Numbered from the stretch's first letter, positions 25,564 to 35,861 are shown. The stretch: 64,000 nt of DNA from Sporosarcina sp. P34 (GCF_002743375.1 NZ_PDZC01000012.1:1-64000); one strand, 5' to 3'. The notes: a model not told the origin generated them from the sequence alone. Made by a program: numbers and translations.

Positions 25564-25748
25564 TATATCGCCTCCATCATCTTTTATTTAGTATACTATG
25601 AATCGTGCGAAATGAATAATGATTCAGTAAGTTGAGCTATAAAAAGATCTCTCATGTTAGAATATAGTGGAAGAATATTTATGATTGTGAAACATATTGT
25701 CTTTTGGAACGTAGAAAGAGATAGAGAGTATTGAAGGAGATGATGTGT

Positions 25749-26648
25749 ATGGCTTTAGAATTGGAACGGGTGACTAAACGATTTGGCGATTTCACAGCAG
25801 TGGATCAGCTGTCATTGACGGTGGAAGAAGGAACGATGTACGGCTTCCTTGGAGCGAACGGTGCAGGGAAGACCACTACATTCCGAATGATTTTGGGATT
25901 ATTAACTCCGACAGAAGGAAATATTTCATGGAATGGCCGCACGATATCGTATGAAACGAGTCCGCTAATTGGCTATTTACCTGAAGAGCGAGGTCTTTAT
26001 CCCAAAATGAAAGTGCTAGATCAGTTAATCTTTCTTGGACAGCTGCGCGGAATGAAAAAGTCTGCAGCGAAAAGTGCAGCACTTCACTGGTTGGATCGTT
26101 TCGAAGTACCACAAAATACGAATAAAAAGGTAGAAGAATTATCTAAGGGGAATCAGCAAAAGATACAGGTTATTGCTGCATTACTACATAATCCTCAATT
26201 ACTGATCTTAGATGAACCGTTCTCAGGACTTGATCCAGTTAACGTCGAGATGTTAAAAAAAGCAATCGTTGACTTCCGTAACGGCGGGGCAACAATCCTA
26301 TTCTCTAGTCACCGCATGGATCATGTGGAAGAGTTATGTGAGCAACTCAGTATTATTCACCATGGCAAACAATTAGTCAGTGGAAATTTGCGTGACGTTA
26401 AACGTTCATTCGGCAAACAGAACGTCCGGATTCGTGCAGACTTTCCTTTAATGGAACTTGAAAGCATGGAAGGCGTAACAACAGCTCATCATTCATTGGA
26501 AGGTGCAGTCTTTCAGGTGGAGGAAGAACGAGTGGCGCATACGTTGTTGCAGGCAGCATTGCTAAAAGGACCGATTCGTCAGTTTGAAATAGAAGAACCA
26601 TCTTTGCAAGACATATTCATTGCGAAAGTGGGGAAAGAGCATGCGTGA
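25749..26648 (+). CDS. yhaQ: ABC transporter ATP-binding protein YhaQ
   Basis: A 299-residue NatA-type ATPase. Walker A is GANGAGKTT (about 37-45), the signature is LSKGNQQ, Walker B is LLILDEPFSGLDP, and the switch His is in FSSHRMDH. A C-terminal extension of about 80 residues is typical of NatA-like exporters. I take the ATG at 25749, nine bases after AAGGAG; ATGs at 25740 and 25743 are too close to that site. It overlaps yhaP, the permease. B. subtilis YhaQP resembles Na+ exporters, but the substrate is unproven. Confidence 0.9.
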   Translation: MALELERVTKRFGDFTAVDQLSLTVEEGTMYGFLGANGAGKTTTFRMILGLLTPTEGNISWNGRTISYETSPLIGYLPEERGLYPKMKVLDQLIFLGQLRGMKKSAAKSAALHWLDRFEVPQNTNKKVEELSKGNQQKIQVIAALLHNPQLLILDEPFSGLDPVNVEMLKKAIVDFRNGGATILFSSHRMDHVEELCEQLSIIHHGKQLVSGNLRDVKRSFGKQNVRIRADFPLMELESMEGVTTAHHSLEGAVFQVEEERVAHTLLQAALLKGPIRQFEIEEPSLQDIFIAKVGKEHA

Positions 26649-27900
26649 ATTTTGGATTATTTTCAAACAAAGCTTCTTAACTAAAGCTAAAACCAAATCA
26701 TTTTTCATAACGACACTTATTATGGTAGCAGGGATTTTTCTCTTCGCGAATTTGCCGAGTATTATGGAGAGAGTCGGTAAAATGATGGGGAATGAAGAAG
26801 ATGATCGTGTACTGGTTGTTGATGAAAGTGGAGTGTTATTTGACCGTTTGCTTGAACAACTTCAGCGAAATGAGCAAGGTATTTCATTAGAGCTGACAGA
26901 GGACTCGCCAGATCAGCTGTCAGAGCAAGTAAAATCGGAAGAAATTGCAGCGTTCATGGAATTGAGTTTCGATGCAGATCAAACGATTCAAGCGAATTAC
27001 ACTACAAGCAGTCTAGTAGATCAATTTTTACCTTCTACTCTACAAGACGCATTACAGAACATTCAAACTGAAGTGAAAGCTGAACAGCTCTCTTTATCTG
27101 CTGAACAAGTTTCCAAGTTGTTTGCACCCATTCAATTTGAGAAACATAATATTTCAGAAACAGCAAAGTCAGAAGAAGAACTAAACCAGGCTCGTATCTT
27201 GGTGTATGTATTGATGTTCGTCATTTACTTTGCCGTTATTATTTATTCATCGATGATTGCAACCGAAGTCGCAACTGAAAAATCATCACGCGTGATGGAA
27301 ATTCTTATCTCGAGTGTATCACCTGTTAAACATATGTTTGCGAAAGTACTAGGAATCGGATCACTTGGAATTGTACAAATTCTAATTTATGCAGTATCAG
27401 GATTCTTAGCTTATAGGCTTTCTGCCACGGGAGAGAAAAATGAGCTATCCGCATTCTTCAGTTTAGAAAACCTAGAAGTAAGTACACTTGTTTACGCCGT
27501 GATATTCTTCTTACTCGGCTATTTCTTATACGCTACACTGGCAGCCTTGCTTGGTTCATTAGTGAGCCGTACAGAAGATGTTCAGCAAATGATTATGCCG
27601 ATGTCGTTGCTGATCGTTGCAGCCTTCATCATCGCAGCAACTGGACTTGGGAATCCAGAATTGGGCTACTTGAAAATCGCTTCGTTCATCCCATTCTTCG
27701 CTCCACTTGTCATGTTCCTACGAGTAGGCATGCTTGACTTGCCTTTATGGGAGCCTTTGCTCTCGATAGGCATTATGGTGGTGACTATCTTGATCCTCGG
27801 CTGGTTCGGATCAAAAGTGTATCGTGGCGGTGTCTTGATGTATGGGCCATCACGTTCGCTGAAAGATTTGAAGAAGGCTGTTCAGCTAGGAAAAGAATAG
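26641..27900 (+). CDS. yhaP: ABC transporter permease YhaP (NatB-like)
   Basis: A 419-residue ABC-2 permease. One membrane segment lies near residues 20-40, a large external domain follows (about 45-195), then five or six segments in the C-terminal half. EVATEKSSRVMEILISSVSP is the conserved ABC-2 block. It starts eight bases inside the yhaQ gene, so the two are coupled. The pair forms an export system. Confidence 0.9.
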   Translation: MREFWIIFKQSFLTKAKTKSFFITTLIMVAGIFLFANLPSIMERVGKMMGNEEDDRVLVVDESGVLFDRLLEQLQRNEQGISLELTEDSPDQLSEQVKSEEIAAFMELSFDADQTIQANYTTSSLVDQFLPSTLQDALQNIQTEVKAEQLSLSAEQVSKLFAPIQFEKHNISETAKSEEELNQARILVYVLMFVIYFAVIIYSSMIATEVATEKSSRVMEILISSVSPVKHMFAKVLGIGSLGIVQILIYAVSGFLAYRLSATGEKNELSAFFSLENLEVSTLVYAVIFFLLGYFLYATLAALLGSLVSRTEDVQQMIMPMSLLIVAAFIIAATGLGNPELGYLKIASFIPFFAPLVMFLRVGMLDLPLWEPLLSIGIMVVTILILGWFGSKVYRGGVLMYGPSRSLKDLKKAVQLGKE

Positions 27901-27910
27901 ACTTACGTGT

Positions 27911-27944
27911 CCCAAGAAGTCACGGTGCTTCTTGGGGCATTTTT
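27911..27944 (+). terminator. terminator after yhaP
   Basis: CCCAAGAAG pairs with CTTCTTGGG around TCACGGTG, followed by GCATTTTTG. Confidence 0.87.
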
Positions 27945-28172
27945 GCGTGGATTCAAGTTCAAAGTCTTAATGAGAATATTGGGGTGGATCAATTAGAGAG
28001 TGCGGGAGGATTGAGCCTCAGCGTCCGTCTCAATCCTAGTTTTATTGTAGATGTATGAAGATCGCTCTTTGGCGATAGCGTATTAATTGGTTATGTTTTT
28101 CAACTTAGTTAAGTTCAGTGCAGAAATCTACTTAACTATTACTCTAACCTACCCATTCAGAAAGAGACACTA
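27945..28172. other. gap before the dispersed repeat, with one hairpin
   Basis: About 230 bases without a convincing gene. A hairpin at 28007-28037 (AGGATTGAG with CTCAATCCT) is followed by AGTTTTATTG and may be a second terminator or a repeat remnant. Nothing else is recognised. Confidence 0.4.
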
Positions 28173-28302
28173 GTTGATCGTAAGTGTAGGGCGGCGACTC
28201 CCGGAGGATCAGCGTGAGCCTTGAGACCCTGGACTGAACGAAGTGAGGGAAGCGGCTCAAGCCACGCCCTCGGGAAAGCGTCCGCCCGGAACGTCGATCA
28301 AC
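28173..28302 (-). repeat. GC-rich dispersed palindromic repeat, copy 1
   Basis: A 130-base GC-rich element with imperfect inverted ends: GTTGATCG at the left and CGATCAAC at the right. Read on the minus strand it shares blocks with copy 2 at 57469-57641: GGCGGACGCTTTCC, TGGCTTGAGCC, GGTCTCAAGGCTCA and GGAGTCGCCGCC. The middle differs between copies. It lies between yhaP and yhaO and is not coding. Similar palindromic elements are dispersed in genomes of this group. Confidence 0.82.
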
Positions 28303-28354
28303 GATGCACGCTAGTTATATTTGTTTAACCACCTTTCCCTCAATTGAACGAATA

Positions 28355-28363
28355 TGGTAAAAT
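28355..28363 (+). promoter_or_regulatory. extended -10 promoter of the yhaONM operon
   Basis: TGGTAAAAT is an extended -10 element 33 bases before the yhaO start. No good -35 is seen at the usual distance. Confidence 0.5.
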
Positions 28364-28395
28364 AAGAACGAGTATTCGTGGAAGAGGTGCGACCT

Positions 28396-29598
28396 ATGGA
28401 ACCCATACGTTTTTTACATACAGCCGACCTGCACTTGGACAGCCCCTTTAAAGGCATGGCCGCAGCAGGTCCAGACGAGCTAGCCAGATTGCAACAGTCC
28501 ACATTCGCTGCATTCGACCGAATTATAGCCTACGCAGTCAAAGAGCGACCGGATTTCATTGTCATTGTCGGCGATATTTACGACGGGGAAGACCGTAGCT
28601 TGCGTGCGCAAATTCGTTTCCAGCAAGGTATGCAACAACTTCAAAAAGTGAATATCCCTGTCTATCTATCATACGGAAATCATGATAACTTGTCGGGCAG
28701 ATGGACTAGAGTTTCGTTGCCTGAAAATGTCCACGTGTTTTCTGAACAAGTGGAACAAAAACAATTGGTTATCCGTGACGAGATAATATACTTACACGGC
28801 TTCAGCTATCCGCAGCGCCATGTGAAAGAACCAATGATTAGGGATTATCCGGAAGCTACTGACGGAATACATATCGGTCTATTACACGGAAGTGTGGCAG
28901 GAGATGTAGAGCACGCTGTCTATGCGCCGTTTACAGTCAGTGAATTGCAGGATAAGCACTACCACTACTGGGCGCTTGGGCATATTCATAAACGCCAAGT
29001 ATTATCAGAGGAACCACCAATCGTCTATCCCGGCAATATTCAAGGCCGTCATCGCAATGAACCAGGACAGAAAGGTTTTTACGATGTCCTGTTGACATCG
29101 ACTCATACATCCATGAAATTTGTAGGCACATCGGATATTGTGTACACTTCATTGACGGTTTCGTGCGAAGGAATTGAATACGCAGATGACTGGATTTCTG
29201 CTTGTCAGGAAGCGATAGATCAATTGACAGCGGAAGCCGGTAGTGTCGTCGTAGAGTTAGTGATGGAACAAACAGAAGGCCTGATAAACGACTTGGCTAG
29301 AGTGGAAGGGGAATGGCTCGACATTTTGCGAGAGCAGTATGAAGCTATAGAACCATTTGTGTGGATATCAGCAATTGAATGGCCACCAATTCATGATTCA
29401 GCAGTTCCGAATTCATTACTGGAACCGGTGGAAAGAACCATTGCTTCTTGGGAAACGAATGACTGGAATGATTTGGTGAAAGAAGTATACAGCCATAAAG
29501 CCGGTCGTTATTTAGAGGCATTGAAGCCTGTGGATTTTGAGCGGTTAAAACAGCAGGCAACTGCATTGCTTGAGAATGAAATGTTGAAGGAGAGCTGA
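28396..29598 (+). CDS. yhaO: YhaO, SbcD/Mre11-like DNA exonuclease
   Basis: A 400-residue metallophosphatase-family nuclease. Metal-binding motifs are HTADLHLDSPF (about 8-18), VGDIYDG, SYGNHDN, and GLLHGS with WALGHIHKR. It is the nuclease partner of the SMC-like ATPase YhaN, like SbcD with SbcC or Mre11 with Rad50. The ATG at 28396 follows AGAGGTG; a GTG 18 bases upstream lacks a site. yhaN starts two bases after the stop. Confidence 0.92.
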   Translation: MEPIRFLHTADLHLDSPFKGMAAAGPDELARLQQSTFAAFDRIIAYAVKERPDFIVIVGDIYDGEDRSLRAQIRFQQGMQQLQKVNIPVYLSYGNHDNLSGRWTRVSLPENVHVFSEQVEQKQLVIRDEIIYLHGFSYPQRHVKEPMIRDYPEATDGIHIGLLHGSVAGDVEHAVYAPFTVSELQDKHYHYWALGHIHKRQVLSEEPPIVYPGNIQGRHRNEPGQKGFYDVLLTSTHTSMKFVGTSDIVYTSLTVSCEGIEYADDWISACQEAIDQLTAEAGSVVVELVMEQTEGLINDLARVEGEWLDILREQYEAIEPFVWISAIEWPPIHDSAVPNSLLEPVERTIASWETNDWNDLVKEVYSHKAGRYLEALKPVDFERLKQQATALLENEMLKES

Positions 29599-29599
29599 A

Positions 29600-32452
29600 A
29601 TGAAAATCCAGAAAATACTTCTTTATGGATTCGGTCAGCATGAGAATCTAGAAATTGATTTGCGCCCCGGTATGAATCTTTTGTATGGACCGAACGAAGC
29701 GGGAAAGACGACCATTCAGCAAGCCATCCTTCATATTTTATTTGGATTTCCTCAAAAAAATCAACAGGAGCTGCGCTATGAGCCGAAAACAGGTGGTAAA
29801 TATGGCGGCTGTCTGTATATAGAAGATCAAGAGTATGGTAATTGGGTGATTGAACGGGTGCGTGGTAAGTCTTCAGGTGATATCTTAATCCGTTTTGAAG
29901 ATGGGCGTATTATGGAAGAAGCAGAACTAAAGAAGTTATTGAGAGGCTATGATCGACAAGCATTTGAATCCATTTTCTCTTTCTCCTTATTCCAGTTACA
30001 AGGTCTCGAGAAGATGGATGAAAATGATTTAAGCCGTACATTACTTGCATCCGGAACGACCGGCCTAGATACACTGTGGAAAGTGGAAAAGAAGATGGAG
30101 AAAGAAATGGGTAGCCTCTTCAAAAAGTCGGGGAAAATCCCACAGATGAATAAAAAACTAGCCGAAATACGTGAACTTGAACAAGCGATGCAAAAAGAGC
30201 AGCAGAAGCTATCGATGTATGAACCACTTACTAGTCGCGAGCAAGAACTCGACGAGCAAGTGGCGACTTTACGCTTGGAAGAGCAACGTCTTTATAAGCA
30301 GTCTGAAGAACAACGAATTGCCATGCAAATTGTTCCGCTACAGCAACAGCGCAATCAATTACTTGAACAACTTTCCCATTTGACCGATACATTCCCAGCG
30401 GCGGGAATTCGTCGGTATGAGGAACTAGCTAGTAAACAATCCGAATTGCAATTAAAGAAAACGCGGCTAGAGAAAGAACAAGCGGAATGGCAATCGGAAT
30501 GGATTGATTTACGGCCTACTAGTGAAAGGCAACAGTTAGAGCGCTGGGTCACACAAGAAGCAGAGTGGCATCGGTTACGGACGGACCGAATTTCTGCTGA
30601 ACAAGAAATCCGTTTGCTCGAAAAGAAACAACAGCAACTCAGTAATCGTTTAGGATTAACCCCTGATCAGCAGTTGTCGATAGGGAAGATGGACGTCTCC
30701 ATCCAACGTGAACGCCAGCTTGAACCAATCCTTGAAGAACAGAAAGAGTTGGATCAGCAATTAAAAGCATTGCAACGTCTCCTCGCGGAAGCGGAAAGCG
30801 AACGGCAGGAAGCGGAGCAACGAAAAGAACATACTGAACGAATGCGATTGACTGAATCTGAACGACAGAAACTGAAGGCTTTACCCGAACTGCAACGTCG
30901 GCTTGCGGAAGCTAAATTCATTGTATCTGCGGCGGATCAGCAGTCATCGAATCAGATGGTTCCAGTAATGATTATGCTCATTGGCCTAGCGATTGGGGCA
31001 TATAGTGTCTTGCAACAGCAATGGTTGTTCACGTGCCTCGGTATCGTAATGGTGGCGGTCGGTGCTTGGTTATGGAAACAACGACCCAATTCTGTATCAG
31101 ATCAGCAATCGTTCATTCGAGATAATGAACCGTTAGCAGCAGAACTCGAAAGACTAGCTGAGCGTGATGAGCTACAACAGCGTGACCAACGGCAAGTGGC
31201 AGCAGAGATTGAAAGACTGGATCTCAAGTTACAGAAATATGCGGAAGAAATGGAACAACTATATGATCAGAAACAACAAACGGTGAAGAAATGGCAAGAC
31301 CTGTTGCAAGATGAACCATTCGATTTGACATTTAATATTCAGGAAAGCTTCCGCCTACTGCGCGAGTTCCAGGATGCGGTAATAGATCAGAAAACATGGC
31401 AGCAACGTTTACTAACCGCGACGCAACACATACAGTCGCTAATCAAAGAAGTGGAAAAAGTGCTCGGACCTGTCGCAGAAGAAGGTTTATTTGAAAGAAT
31501 TCGCCAAGAACTACTTCATCAGAATAGCTTGCAAGAAAAGCATCTAAGCAAGCAAAAAACAGTACTTGAAATCAAAAAGCAATTACAAGAAACAAATGAG
31601 CTGTTGGAAACGACAACAGCGGAAATTTTACAATTGTTTACTGTCGTTGGCGTATCAGAAAAAGAGCAATTTTATACAGCGTATCAGCAAGATCAAGATG
31701 CACAATTGCTGAAACGACAGCTAAAAGAAGTAGAAGCCCAGCTTTCCTTATATAATAAGGAACCATTGGTAAAAGAGTGGACTATACCGGAACTAGAACG
31801 ACAACGCAGCGAGACGACAAACCGCCTTCAAATCATACGGCAAGAAGTAGAAGCGCTTGTAGATGAGCAAGTCAAAGTAGGACATGAAATCTCACAAATG
31901 GGTACCAGCCAGTCGTACAGTGAGCTTCAGCAGTTAGTTGAAGTGCGGAAAGCCGAGTTGGAAGAAATGACAGAGCAATGGGTAATCCGCAAAGCTGTCC
32001 GTGAGTCGATTCGACAGACGATGAGTGAGTGGAAAGAACATCAATTACCAGCCGTACTCATTCAAGCAAATAAATGGTTCAGCTATTTAACAGGGGATCG
32101 GTATGCGACGGTTGGTTTAACGACAGAAGGTTATTTTGAGGCAGTCACTGCCGAAGGACAAACTTTCATGATCAATGAGCTCAGTCAAGCTACAAAAGAG
32201 CAAGCTTATCTTTCTTTACGACTAGCGTTAGCCTATGAATTATCAGAGCGTGCACCGTTCCCAATCATTATGGATGACCCATTTGTTCACTTTGATAATG
32301 AGCGACTTTCGCGTATGATAGAAATACTTACAGAGTTACAGCCATCTCATCAATTTCTATACTTTACTTGCCATCAAGAAATGAAGTTTAAATGGCCAAG
32401 TGAACCTCATACAATGGAGATTGGACGAAAAGTAAAAGGGGAGATTTACTGA
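29600..32452 (+). CDS. yhaN: YhaN, SbcC/Rad50-like ATPase with a membrane hairpin
   Basis: A 950-residue AAA/SMC-type protein. Walker A is [10 protein letters not shown] (about 28-37). Two long Gln/Glu-rich coiled coils flank a hydrophobic hairpin near residues 455-495 ([13 protein letters not shown], then [15 protein letters not shown]). The C-terminal head has the signature [13 protein letters not shown] and Walker [12 protein letters not shown]. The membrane hairpin stands where SbcC has its zinc hook and suggests membrane anchoring. It probably acts with YhaO on DNA ends. The stop overlaps the yhaM start by one base. Confidence 0.92.
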   Translation: MKIQKILLYGFGQHENLEIDLRPGMNLLYGPNEAGKTTIQQAILHILFGFPQKNQQELRYEPKTGGKYGGCLYIEDQEYGNWVIERVRGKSSGDILIRFEDGRIMEEAELKKLLRGYDRQAFESIFSFSLFQLQGLEKMDENDLSRTLLASGTTGLDTLWKVEKKMEKEMGSLFKKSGKIPQMNKKLAEIRELEQAMQKEQQKLSMYEPLTSREQELDEQVATLRLEEQRLYKQSEEQRIAMQIVPLQQQRNQLLEQLSHLTDTFPAAGIRRYEELASKQSELQLKKTRLEKEQAEWQSEWIDLRPTSERQQLERWVTQEAEWHRLRTDRISAEQEIRLLEKKQQQLSNRLGLTPDQQLSIGKMDVSIQRERQLEPILEEQKELDQQLKALQRLLAEAESERQEAEQRKEHTERMRLTESERQKLKALPELQRRLAEAKFIVSAADQQSSNQMVPVMIMLIGLAIGAYSVLQQQWLFTCLGIVMVAVGAWLWKQRPNSVSDQQSFIRDNEPLAAELERLAERDELQQRDQRQVAAEIERLDLKLQKYAEEMEQLYDQKQQTVKKWQDLLQDEPFDLTFNIQESFRLLREFQDAVIDQKTWQQRLLTATQHIQSLIKEVEKVLGPVAEEGLFERIRQELLHQNSLQEKHLSKQKTVLEIKKQLQETNELLETTTAEILQLFTVVGVSEKEQFYTAYQQDQDAQLLKRQLKEVEAQLSLYNKEPLVKEWTIPELERQRSETTNRLQIIRQEVEALVDEQVKVGHEISQMGTSQSYSELQQLVEVRKAELEEMTEQWVIRKAVRESIRQTMSEWKEHQLPAVLIQANKWFSYLTGDRYATVGLTTEGYFEAVTAEGQTFMINELSQATKEQAYLSLRLALAYELSERAPFPIIMDDPFVHFDNERLSRMIEILTELQPSHQFLYFTCHQEMKFKWPSEPHTMEIGRKVKGEIY

Positions 32453-33390
32453 TGAAAAAACTACTTGACTATCAAGTCGGCGAAACGATCGACATGTATT
32501 TATTGATTAAGCAGGCAACAAAAGGTGTCACACAGCAGGGGAGTCCGTTCATGACGTTGATTCTGCAAGATAAAAGTGGGGACCTTGAAGCAAAACTTTG
32601 GGATGCGGGTGAAGAACAAGCCCAGATGTATCAGGGAGCGACCATCGTAAAAGTAGGTGGAGAAATCCATGAATACCGCGGGAAAAACCAACTTCGTCTT
32701 AAAGCAATCCGTCCTGTAAAAGAAGATGAAGGCGTGACGATTGCAGATTTAGTACCGTCTGCCGAAAAGAGTAAGGAAGTATTGCTAGACGAATTGATGC
32801 AGTATTTCTTTGAAATGAAAAATCCACAAATCCAGCGTGTTACCCGTCATTTACTGAAGAAACATCAGCAGGATTTCGTGTTATATCCGGCAGCTACGAG
32901 AAATCATCATGACTACGTATCCGGCTTGCTAGATCATGTAGTGTCGATGCTGAAACTTGGCAAGGCGATTGCGGAATTGTATCCGACGTTAAACAAAGAT
33001 TTGCTGTATGCAGGCATTATTTTGCATGACATCGGAAAGGTCATCGAGTTGTCAGGTCCAGTCGGCACGCAGTATACGATTGAAGGGAACTTGCTAGGTC
33101 ATATTACGATCATGGTCAATGAAATTTCCAAGGCAGCAGAAGAGCTGGAGATCGATGGTGAAGAAATAATGTTGCTTCAGCATATGGTGTTGTCTCATCA
33201 CGGTAAAGAGGAGTGGGGCAGTCCAAAGCGCCCGATGTTGAAAGAGGCGGAGATTCTTCATTATATCGATAATATCGATGCGAAGATGAATATGCTGAAC
33301 CGCGTCATGTCGAAGACTACGCCAGGCGAGTTCTCCGAGCGCGTATTCCCATTAGATAACCGTTCATTCTACAAGCCTACTTTTGAATAA
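32452..33390 (+). CDS. yhaM: YhaM 3'-5' exoribonuclease (OB fold + HD)
   Basis: A 312-residue protein with an OB-fold nucleic-acid-binding domain (about 15-100) and an HD phosphohydrolase domain. HD ligands are in [13 protein letters not shown] and ILHDIGK, with a later HMVLSHHG. YhaM trims single-stranded RNA and DNA 3' ends with Mn2+ or Co2+. TGATG overlap with yhaN makes yhaO-yhaN-yhaM one coupled operon, as in B. subtilis. Confidence 0.94.
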   Translation: MKKLLDYQVGETIDMYLLIKQATKGVTQQGSPFMTLILQDKSGDLEAKLWDAGEEQAQMYQGATIVKVGGEIHEYRGKNQLRLKAIRPVKEDEGVTIADLVPSAEKSKEVLLDELMQYFFEMKNPQIQRVTRHLLKKHQQDFVLYPAATRNHHDYVSGLLDHVVSMLKLGKAIAELYPTLNKDLLYAGIILHDIGKVIELSGPVGTQYTIEGNLLGHITIMVNEISKAAEELEIDGEEIMLLQHMVLSHHGKEEWGSPKRPMLKEAEILHYIDNIDAKMNMLNRVMSKTTPGEFSERVFPLDNRSFYKPTFE

Positions 33391-33537
33391 ACTACTATGG
33401 AACAGGGCACGCCCCCGTTGCAACATAATGAATTTGTTAAGTTGTGGTTTTACAAGAAGAACGATACATGAAGATACGGGGTTTTTACTTATCATTGTAA
33501 TAAAATACAAACAGACAAACATTATGATTATAAAAAC

Positions 33538-33584
33538 AAAAGGTCTGCCAGTGGAAGTTATGACTTCCAAGGCAGACCTTTTTC
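33538..33584. terminator. bidirectional terminator between yhaM and prsA
   Basis: AAAAGGTCTGCC pairs with GGCAGACCTTTTT, with an inner GGAAGT/ACTTCC hairpin. It serves yhaM on the plus strand and prsA (stop at 33589) on the minus strand. Confidence 0.9.
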
Positions 33585-33588
33585 AATA

Positions 33589-34545
33589 TTACTTACCTTC
33601 TTCAACTTCCACTTCAGCATCGTCAGCTGGGGCATCTTCTGCAGGTGCTTTTTCGTCAGTTGGTGTTCCTTCTTCAGCCGGTTGCTCTTCCATCTTGAAC
33701 AAATCAAGTGCAGATTTCAAATCTTCATCTTTAATCTTTACATCTGCTGCTTTCACTAGCTTTGCCACTTTACTCAATAGCTCGTTTTCGTCAGCCTTTT
33801 CCATCAATAGTTCATGACGGATTTCTTCTTTCTTTTCATCCGTAATCTTTTCATCGTCTGTTTTGCGCTTTTCTTTTACTTCGATGATATGGAAGCCGTT
33901 ATCTGATTGAACAGGCTCACTGATTTTACCTGGCTCCAAGTCATATGCAGCGTTCCAGAATTCAGGAACCATTACACCGTAAGCGAACCAGTCAAGGTCT
34001 CCACCTTCATCTTTAGATCCTGGATCAGTAGAGTATTCTTTAGCTACTTTCGCGAAGTCTTCTCCCTTATCCAACTTTTCTTTTACTTCATTTGCTGTCT
34101 TTTCATCTTCAACTAAGATGTGACGAGCGTTGATTTCAGATTGAGATTCTTCGAGGCGCTTGTTTAACTCTTCGTCAGAAACTTCAATGCCGTCAGTCAA
34201 TGCAGCTTCTTGCAATTTATTCAAACGAATCATTTTCTTAAAGCTCTCAGGTGTTTGACCTTGTTGAGCTAAGAAAGCTTCGAAGTTTTCACCAAGTTGT
34301 TCTTTGTTTTTTTCGAATTCTGCGTCTACTTGCTTGTCGTCTACATTATACTTATCATCCAGAACCTTTTCTAAGATGATCATTTGTAGAGCTTGTTCAC
34401 CGACAGATGTTTTCATTTCTTGATAAAACTCATCTTTCGTTACATCTCCTGCTTTGGACGTCATAACTTTTTCATCGCCGCCAGAACAAGCGGATAAAGC
34501 TGCAACCGAAGCCGCAAGTGTAAATGCTAACATCTTCTTTTTCAT
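33589..34545 (-). CDS. prsA: PrsA foldase lipoprotein (parvulin-type PPIase)
   Basis: A 318-residue lipoprotein. The signal peptide ends in a lipobox LSAC, with the lipidated Cys at residue 20. A parvulin PpiC domain lies at about 135-230 (NARHILVEDEKTANEV, then GGDLDWFAYGVMVPEF and FHIIEVKEKR). An acidic Glu/Asp/Ala/Pro tail (about 290-318) follows. PrsA folds exported proteins outside the membrane. The lipoprotein transferase gene lgt is also in this window (47922). Confidence 0.95.
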   Translation of the reverse strand: MKKKMLAFTLAASVAALSACSGGDEKVMTSKAGDVTKDEFYQEMKTSVGEQALQMIILEKVLDDKYNVDDKQVDAEFEKNKEQLGENFEAFLAQQGQTPESFKKMIRLNKLQEAALTDGIEVSDEELNKRLEESQSEINARHILVEDEKTANEVKEKLDKGEDFAKVAKEYSTDPGSKDEGGDLDWFAYGVMVPEFWNAAYDLEPGKISEPVQSDNGFHIIEVKEKRKTDDEKITDEKKEEIRHELLMEKADENELLSKVAKLVKAADVKIKDEDLKSALDLFKMEEQPAEEGTPTDEKAPAEDAPADDAEVEVEEGK

Positions 34546-34597
34546 GTAATTAACTCCCCTAATCTAAATATAGATTCTGATTATTCTTCAAGTAAAC

Positions 34598-34625
34598 ACT
34601 ATATCATATAACGTATGAAAAACAA
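34598..34625 (-). promoter_or_regulatory. prsA promoter
   Basis: On the minus strand -35 TTGTTT (34620-34625) and -10 TATAGT (34598-34603) are 16 bases apart, about 50 bases upstream of the prsA start. Confidence 0.55.
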
Positions 34626-34652
34626 AAAGGTTCCATTCATCTGAAACAGCCC

Positions 34653-34682
34653 AACCGGTTTTTTCTACTTTCGCATAGGATA
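34653..34682 (+). promoter_or_regulatory. sigma-K/sigma-E-like promoter of the YjcZ-type gene
   Basis: CATAGGATA at 34674-34682 fits the mother-cell -10 pattern CATAnnnTA. An AACC at 34653 is in the -35 region expected for sigma-K (a short AC element). No sigma-A promoter is seen before this gene. Confidence 0.5.
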
Positions 34683-34704
34683 GAATGTGAAAGGGGGTGC
34701 CTTC

Positions 34705-34806
34705 ATGAGCGGTTACTCACAGGGCGGATCAGGTTCATCAGGCTTTGCTTTAATTGTTGTATTGTTCATTTTGTTGATCATCGTCGGTGCAGCATACTTG
34801 TATTAA
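34705..34806 (+). CDS. YjcZ-family sporulation peptide
   Basis: A 33-residue peptide: a Gly/Ser-rich head (MSGYSQGGSGSSG), then one membrane segment (FALIVVLFILLIIVGAAYLY). This is the typical form of YjcZ-family sporulation peptides. AAGGGGG precedes the ATG. A mother-cell type -10 lies 22 bases upstream of the start. It is single, with no paralogue beside it. Confidence 0.87.
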   Translation: MSGYSQGGSGSSGFALIVVLFILLIIVGAAYLY

Positions 34807-34838
34807 AAAAAGCCCTGCCTCCTGCAATGGGGGCGGGC
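34803..34838 (-). terminator. terminator of the 61-residue membrane protein gene
   Basis: On the minus strand GCCCGCCCCC pairs with GGAGGCAGGGC (one bulge), followed by seven T residues. It overlaps the stop of the YjcZ-type gene on the other strand. Confidence 0.85.
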
Positions 34839-34848
34839 ATACATAGTG

Positions 34849-35034
34849 TCAGGCGCTAAAGAACACTTCTACATATAAGGATAAAATGAGGATGGTGATC
34901 AGAATGTTAACAGTTCGATAAATCTTTGGCTGCTTTTCTTCTGGAATCTCCCTAGATTGGCAAAGAGCAAATGTCATTTTATTAATTTGATATAAGTAGA
35001 ACAATGAAAATAGAATGGTAATCGCAATAACCAT
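34849..35034 (-). CDS. small membrane protein, two segments
   Basis: A 61-residue protein with two hydrophobic segments (about 1-16 and 41-60) joined by a charged loop (QSREIPEEKQPKIYR). GGAGG stands eight bases before the ATG, and a strong terminator follows, so it is probably real. I do not recognise the family. It lies between prsA and hpr, where B. subtilis has other small yha genes. Confidence 0.7.
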   Translation of the reverse strand: MVIAITILFSLFYLYQINKMTFALCQSREIPEEKQPKIYRTVNILITILILSLYVEVFFSA

Positions 35035-35120
35035 TATAGACCTCCTCTTTCTGCTTCTTTACTATCATAGCAGAATATGTGATCAAAAGGAAAAAACTAC
35101 ACCGTGTAAAGAGCAGGTGA

Positions 35121-35684
35121 TTAAGACTCCACTTTAGATTTTATAAGGTAATCATTTGAATCGACATACGTCTTCTCAATGTTCTGAAAACCGCGTTCGA
35201 AAATGTCCATAAAATCATCTCCATAAATGTTACGCAATACGGACATGACCTCTAGGAATTCAGGGAATTTGCCATAAATATCACGAAGGGGAAGAGAACC
35301 CTGAAGTACGCTATAATCTTCATTATGGTAATTTTTATTCATCTGGATGAGTAATGCTTTGCCTTTTTCTGAAACCGTCACATAGGTATTGCGTCGGTCA
35401 TCTTCTTTTTTTGTGAAATATAAAAGCTGGCGTTGTTCCAATTTTTTTGAGAAGTTAAAGGCGGTTGAGACATGCATTACCCCAAACTTTGCGATGTCTG
35501 AAATGGTAGCACCTTCTAAATGGTAGGCGATCCATAAAATATGATGTTCATTAATATTGAGTTCATACGGCTTAATCCACTGTTGCCAATCCTTCTCTAC
35601 AGCTTTCCATAATGCCTTGGACATTTGGGCAACACGCTGATTGAAGATCATGGCGTCTTTACGTGAAATATTTTGATCGGCCAT
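35121..35684 (-). CDS. hpr: Hpr/ScoC transition-state regulator (MarR family)
   Basis: A 187-residue MarR-type repressor. The winged helix (about 40-110) includes [24 protein letters not shown], the recognition helix typical of ScoC/Hpr, and the wing [12 protein letters not shown]. In B. subtilis it represses protease, oligopeptide transport and sporulation genes in the transition state. AGGTGTC precedes the ATG. The order prsA, hpr, yhaH, hit, ecsAB matches B. subtilis. Confidence 0.93.
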   Translation of the reverse strand: MADQNISRKDAMIFNQRVAQMSKALWKAVEKDWQQWIKPYELNINEHHILWIAYHLEGATISDIAKFGVMHVSTAFNFSKKLEQRQLLYFTKKEDDRRNTYVTVSEKGKALLIQMNKNYHNEDYSVLQGSLPLRDIYGKFPEFLEVMSVLRNIYGDDFMDIFERGFQNIEKTYVDSNDYLIKSKVES

Positions 35685-35861
35685 CGAGACACCTGCTTTC
35701 TTTCTGTCATTTTATTTATTATACCAAAAAAACAACAAATAAAGAAGACGGAATAATAAAATAAATCAGTTTGAGCGAATATCCCATAGAATGTAGCTGT
35801 TTTACTATGGGTACCACTCAATGATTAGCAAGTGAACAACTGGTCACTAAATGGAAATACG

